Shown here one piece after another: positions 61,383-64,000 of a stretch of DNA of 64,000 nt. Under the pieces are notes generated by a model, which was not told the origin of the DNA, ran no database searches, and saw only the letters and a list, made by a program, of their open reading frames with translations. Numbering within the stretch: position 1 is the stretch's first letter; every line of letters starts with the position of its first letter. The position numbers and the translations under genes were made by a program. This stretch comes from Phascolarctos cinereus (taxonomy: Eukaryota; Chordata; Mammalia; Diprotodontia; Phascolarctidae): positions 6,698,501 through 6,762,500 of the forward strand of contig NW_018344105.1 of assembly GCF_002099425.1 (NCBI RefSeq). Reading direction: 5' to 3'.

Positions 61383-62085
61383 TCTCACTCACAGCTCCCA
61401 TTATCACCCCTACACAGATGACATCCAAATCCATGCATCTAGATCCAGTTACTGCCCTGAGCTTCAGACCCAAATATCCAACTTGTGGGGGAACATCTCT
61501 GCCTGCATGGCTATGGTGACCTCAAACTCAACATGTCGCAAATAGAATTAATGATCTTTCTGCACAAACCTGCTTCTCTTCCAAACTTCCCAGTTTCTCT
61601 CAAAGGCATGAATTTATTTTTTTAAAGAACTCTCTCATCACCCATACTTAAAACTCCGGAGTCATCTTAAACTTTTCTTCTATCCATCCCTCAGTTTCCT
61701 CCTCTGTAACATGAAGGAGTTGAATCAGATGATCTGTAGGATCCATTCCCTATTCATCTAGGATTCTATGACTCCATCTTGTTTCTACCCTCTTGCTTCT
61801 CAACGTTAGCATCATCTGAAAAATCTCTCAGATCTGTCCCTTTCTCTCTACCTACGTGGCCACCATCCTAGTTCAAGCCTCACCATCCCTCACCTGGACT
61901 AATGCAATAGCCTTCAACCTGGTCTCCCTGTTTCGAATATCTCTCCTCTTAGAGCCATTTTCCACACAGGTTCCAGAATAATCTTCTGAAGGCACACGTC
62001 TGACTGACCATGTCATTCCCCTACTGAGAAACCTTCAGTGGCTTCCCATTACCCATTAGTAGGGTAAAATGCTTTGATGTTTCAA
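61383..62085 (+). mobile_element. L2 LINE ORF2/3' segment with THER1 tail insert
   Basis: Sense L2: 'cacccctacacagatgacat' (YADDIQ-like catalytic block), 'tcaaactcaacatgtcgcaa', 'acctggactaatgcaatagc', 'gaccatgtcattcccctact', 'cagtggcttcccattaccca'. A THER1 tail ('cctcagtttcctcctctgta', 'gagttgaatcagatgatctg') sits at 61,688-61,770. The upstream L2 ends where this one begins, so two L2 copies abut. Confidence 0.85.
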
Positions 62086-64000
62086 TGGGTCTGTGATCTG
62101 ATCAAGGTGGTGCTCCCTAAAATAATGCAGGTTGTAACCCATCTGTGCCTTCTTGTCCAGTGTGACTCTTGTCTGTGGCCTCTTATCAGTTTACCACGAG
62201 GGTCCACCCAAATGACTTGGGGCCTTCCTCTAATTGTCTTGATGTTGTGTGTGTATCGATGGAATACGTTGGACACTACCTAACCTTTCTCTCACTACCT
62301 AACCAAACCATCTTGTTCACTGGTTAATTTCTTTAATCACGTCCTTCACACTGACTCTCTGTGGTATTTCCTCGTTTGTAATGCATTGCAGCTTTCTTGT
62401 GCCTACTATGCACCTCTCCATTGCCTTTTGGGCAATTTTATGACTCACAGCCATATGACAACACTAGAAGAATGTCTGTGTTTAAAAAGATAGGTCATTA
62501 AAAGCCTTCCTCAGTGTTGCCATAATTTCCCATTTCTTGGTGTTTTAAGAGGCAATACCACTCATGATTTCCCAACAGCAGTCTTTCCTGTTCTCCTCCT
62601 GTTCAACTCTGGGCTCTGCTTCTTTGTCTACATGTAGTGCCTGTCCAAGATAATGATGGACTAGTTCAGTGGGTTGTCCGAATCTGGACAGTAGGTACTC
62701 TTCATCCACTTGGTTTTCCATTGTGGCTAGTCAGGATGAATTCTGTTGAGTGACTGTGGATCTCATTTAGAGCATCTACAATGTTCTGGTACTTGACATA
62801 GTATCATCTGGAAATAGGAACATCTAGATGTCCTCGGCATCTGTGGAGAACCTAGTCAGTTGGAACTCTTCACCGGATAGCTTCCATGACCTTGGCAAGC
62901 ACATGTCCTTGTTTGATATTGATAGAAGCAGAGGGTCATGAAACCAAGATATCTCTGTGGTTCCATCTTTCAAGGAATCTTGCATGACTTTGACATGTGC
63001 ACAGGTGACATCCTGTTGGAAGAGTGCCTTTCAGGAAGCGCCTTGCTCTACTGAGTGAAGTGCTTTCTTATAATCAACAAACAGTAAGTGCATCAGGACC
63101 TGGGATTTTTTTTCTCTGGGCCTTTCTGTGTGAAATGGAATTTGCAAAAGTCAGTTTTCTTCTCATACCTTCAGCAAGATGTGCACACCAATGTGTATAT
63201 GTGTGAATTCTCCAAAACAGTTTGTAGAGGTGGGAAAGTAGGTATGCAGCTATAACTGTTCTCTTGGTCAGATTTTTTGGTACCAATAAGAGCTGAAGTT
63301 TTTCCAAGCCTTTGCCATCCTCCAAACTGTTTCTTCCAGCATGGATCTCCTCTATGTTTATCTGGTCCAGGCCCAGTTGCTCTTCTCAGCTTTGTTTTCT
63401 TCAGTGCCTTTTCTTCTTCCACAGGCAGCACATTGGAGACTGTTAGCTGAGCTATAACTAGGATAGAACAAGTGGGGCTCTTTCCCAGGATGGTAAGATC
63501 TAGGGGGACCCCTGTTGACCCCACAGCTTGAAGTGTTTTCCTTTGCCCACAGTATGGGTGACCCATACAGCTACAGCCACTGCTGTATACTACTCCCTTG
63601 CTTCCATACAAGCTGCCAGAACCATGTTCCCATCAGTATCGTACCCTTCTCCAAGGGTCTGCTCTCTCCCACCACAATGTCCTTCTATCTCCTCTTGGAG
63701 GTTGGGAAGGATCAGGTGTGAAGACTAGGCTCTCCTGATGAAACTACAGAAACAATATTTGGGACAGATGATCCTTTACCCCACAATTGAATTTGTTCAG
63801 AGTACAAGAATTCCTAGTTATGGCTTTGGATGCTAATGTCTAAATATGATGACTGCACTGTCCTCAGTGGTGGAAAATCTTTATCCATATTTTTCATTTC
63901 ACATCTGTTATCTTCCTTCCAGTTTCATCCTTAAAGATCTTCAGGATGACTTTGCTTACTTAGTTAGATCTCTTTCCAAGCTTTCTTACAATGAGTTTTT
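62086..64000 (-). mobile_element. RTE (BovB-like) LINE, reverse transcriptase and C-terminus
   Basis: Minus-strand RTE clade ORF2, running off the right edge. Reading leftward on the minus strand: EEEKALKKTKLRRATGPGPD (63,430-63,360; cf. ALKKMKLGKATGPD), YLLSHLYKLFWRI (63,245-63,195; cf. SLLSHLYKLFTRI), SGEEFQLTRFSTDAEDI (about 62,878-62,825; cf. IDGEYLTHLRFADDI), SYGCES (about 62,455), and TIRGRPQVIWVD (62,255-62,215; cf. RGRPxxRWxDD). Every piece is broken by stops and frameshifts. MAR1 SINEs in the window carry an RTE-like tail, so an RTE of this kind probably mobilised them. Confidence 0.85.

Noticed and set aside
63171-63611. 146-codon minus-strand frame as a host gene
   Set aside because: Contains EEEKALKKTKLRRATGP, an RTE reverse-transcriptase relic.

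Overview
The window is mammalian non-coding DNA, almost certainly from a marsupial. The evidence is its interspersed repeats: many copies of a tRNA-derived SINE whose other end reads like the 3' tail of RTE/BovB LINEs (MAR1 type), oligo(A)-tailed SINEs of the WSINE1/SINE1_MD type, very many MIR/THER1 core-SINEs, abundant L2 and L3/CR1 LINEs, metatherian-type L1 pieces, and an RTE LINE at the right edge. Family names come from pattern recognition without a database search, and the species is not resolved.

No host protein-coding gene, tRNA, rRNA or CRISPR array can be supported. The longest open frames are LINE relics (up to 240 codons, 20.0-20.7 kb) or chance frames through low-complexity sequence. 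The window is best read as intergenic or deep intronic.

Layout. 0-14 kb: an L2 split by a MAR1 SINE, a minus-strand L1 tail inserted in a THER1 SINE with a clear target-site duplication, two L3/CR1 reverse-transcriptase relics, a short palindromic hAT-like MITE, and an L2 followed by an old L1. 14-26 kb: L2, MIR and THER1 copies, an L1 inserted in an L2, an LTR-like relic carrying two joined SINEs, and an L3 split by an L2 end. 26-48 kb: two more LTR-like relics of the same family, long L2 copies in both orientations, a second partial MITE, and a deeply nested L3. 48-54 kb: a decayed L1 that keeps both ends. 54-64 kb: a Dong/R4-like LINE relic (minus), a 0.5 kb minisatellite, a long imperfect hairpin at 56.7-56.9 kb, microsatellites, L2, and a minus-strand RTE LINE running off the edge.

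The two least explained features are these. First, 33-bp minisatellites appear to have grown from the 3' tail of THER1 SINEs at several sites and to several lengths (about 1.7, 2, 8, 10 and 16 units). Second, a 183-bp inverted repeat at 56,733-56,915 has arms that pair at 30 of 33 inner positions and matches no repeat family I recognise. The rest is layered retroposon insertion, whose order can often be read from target-site duplications.
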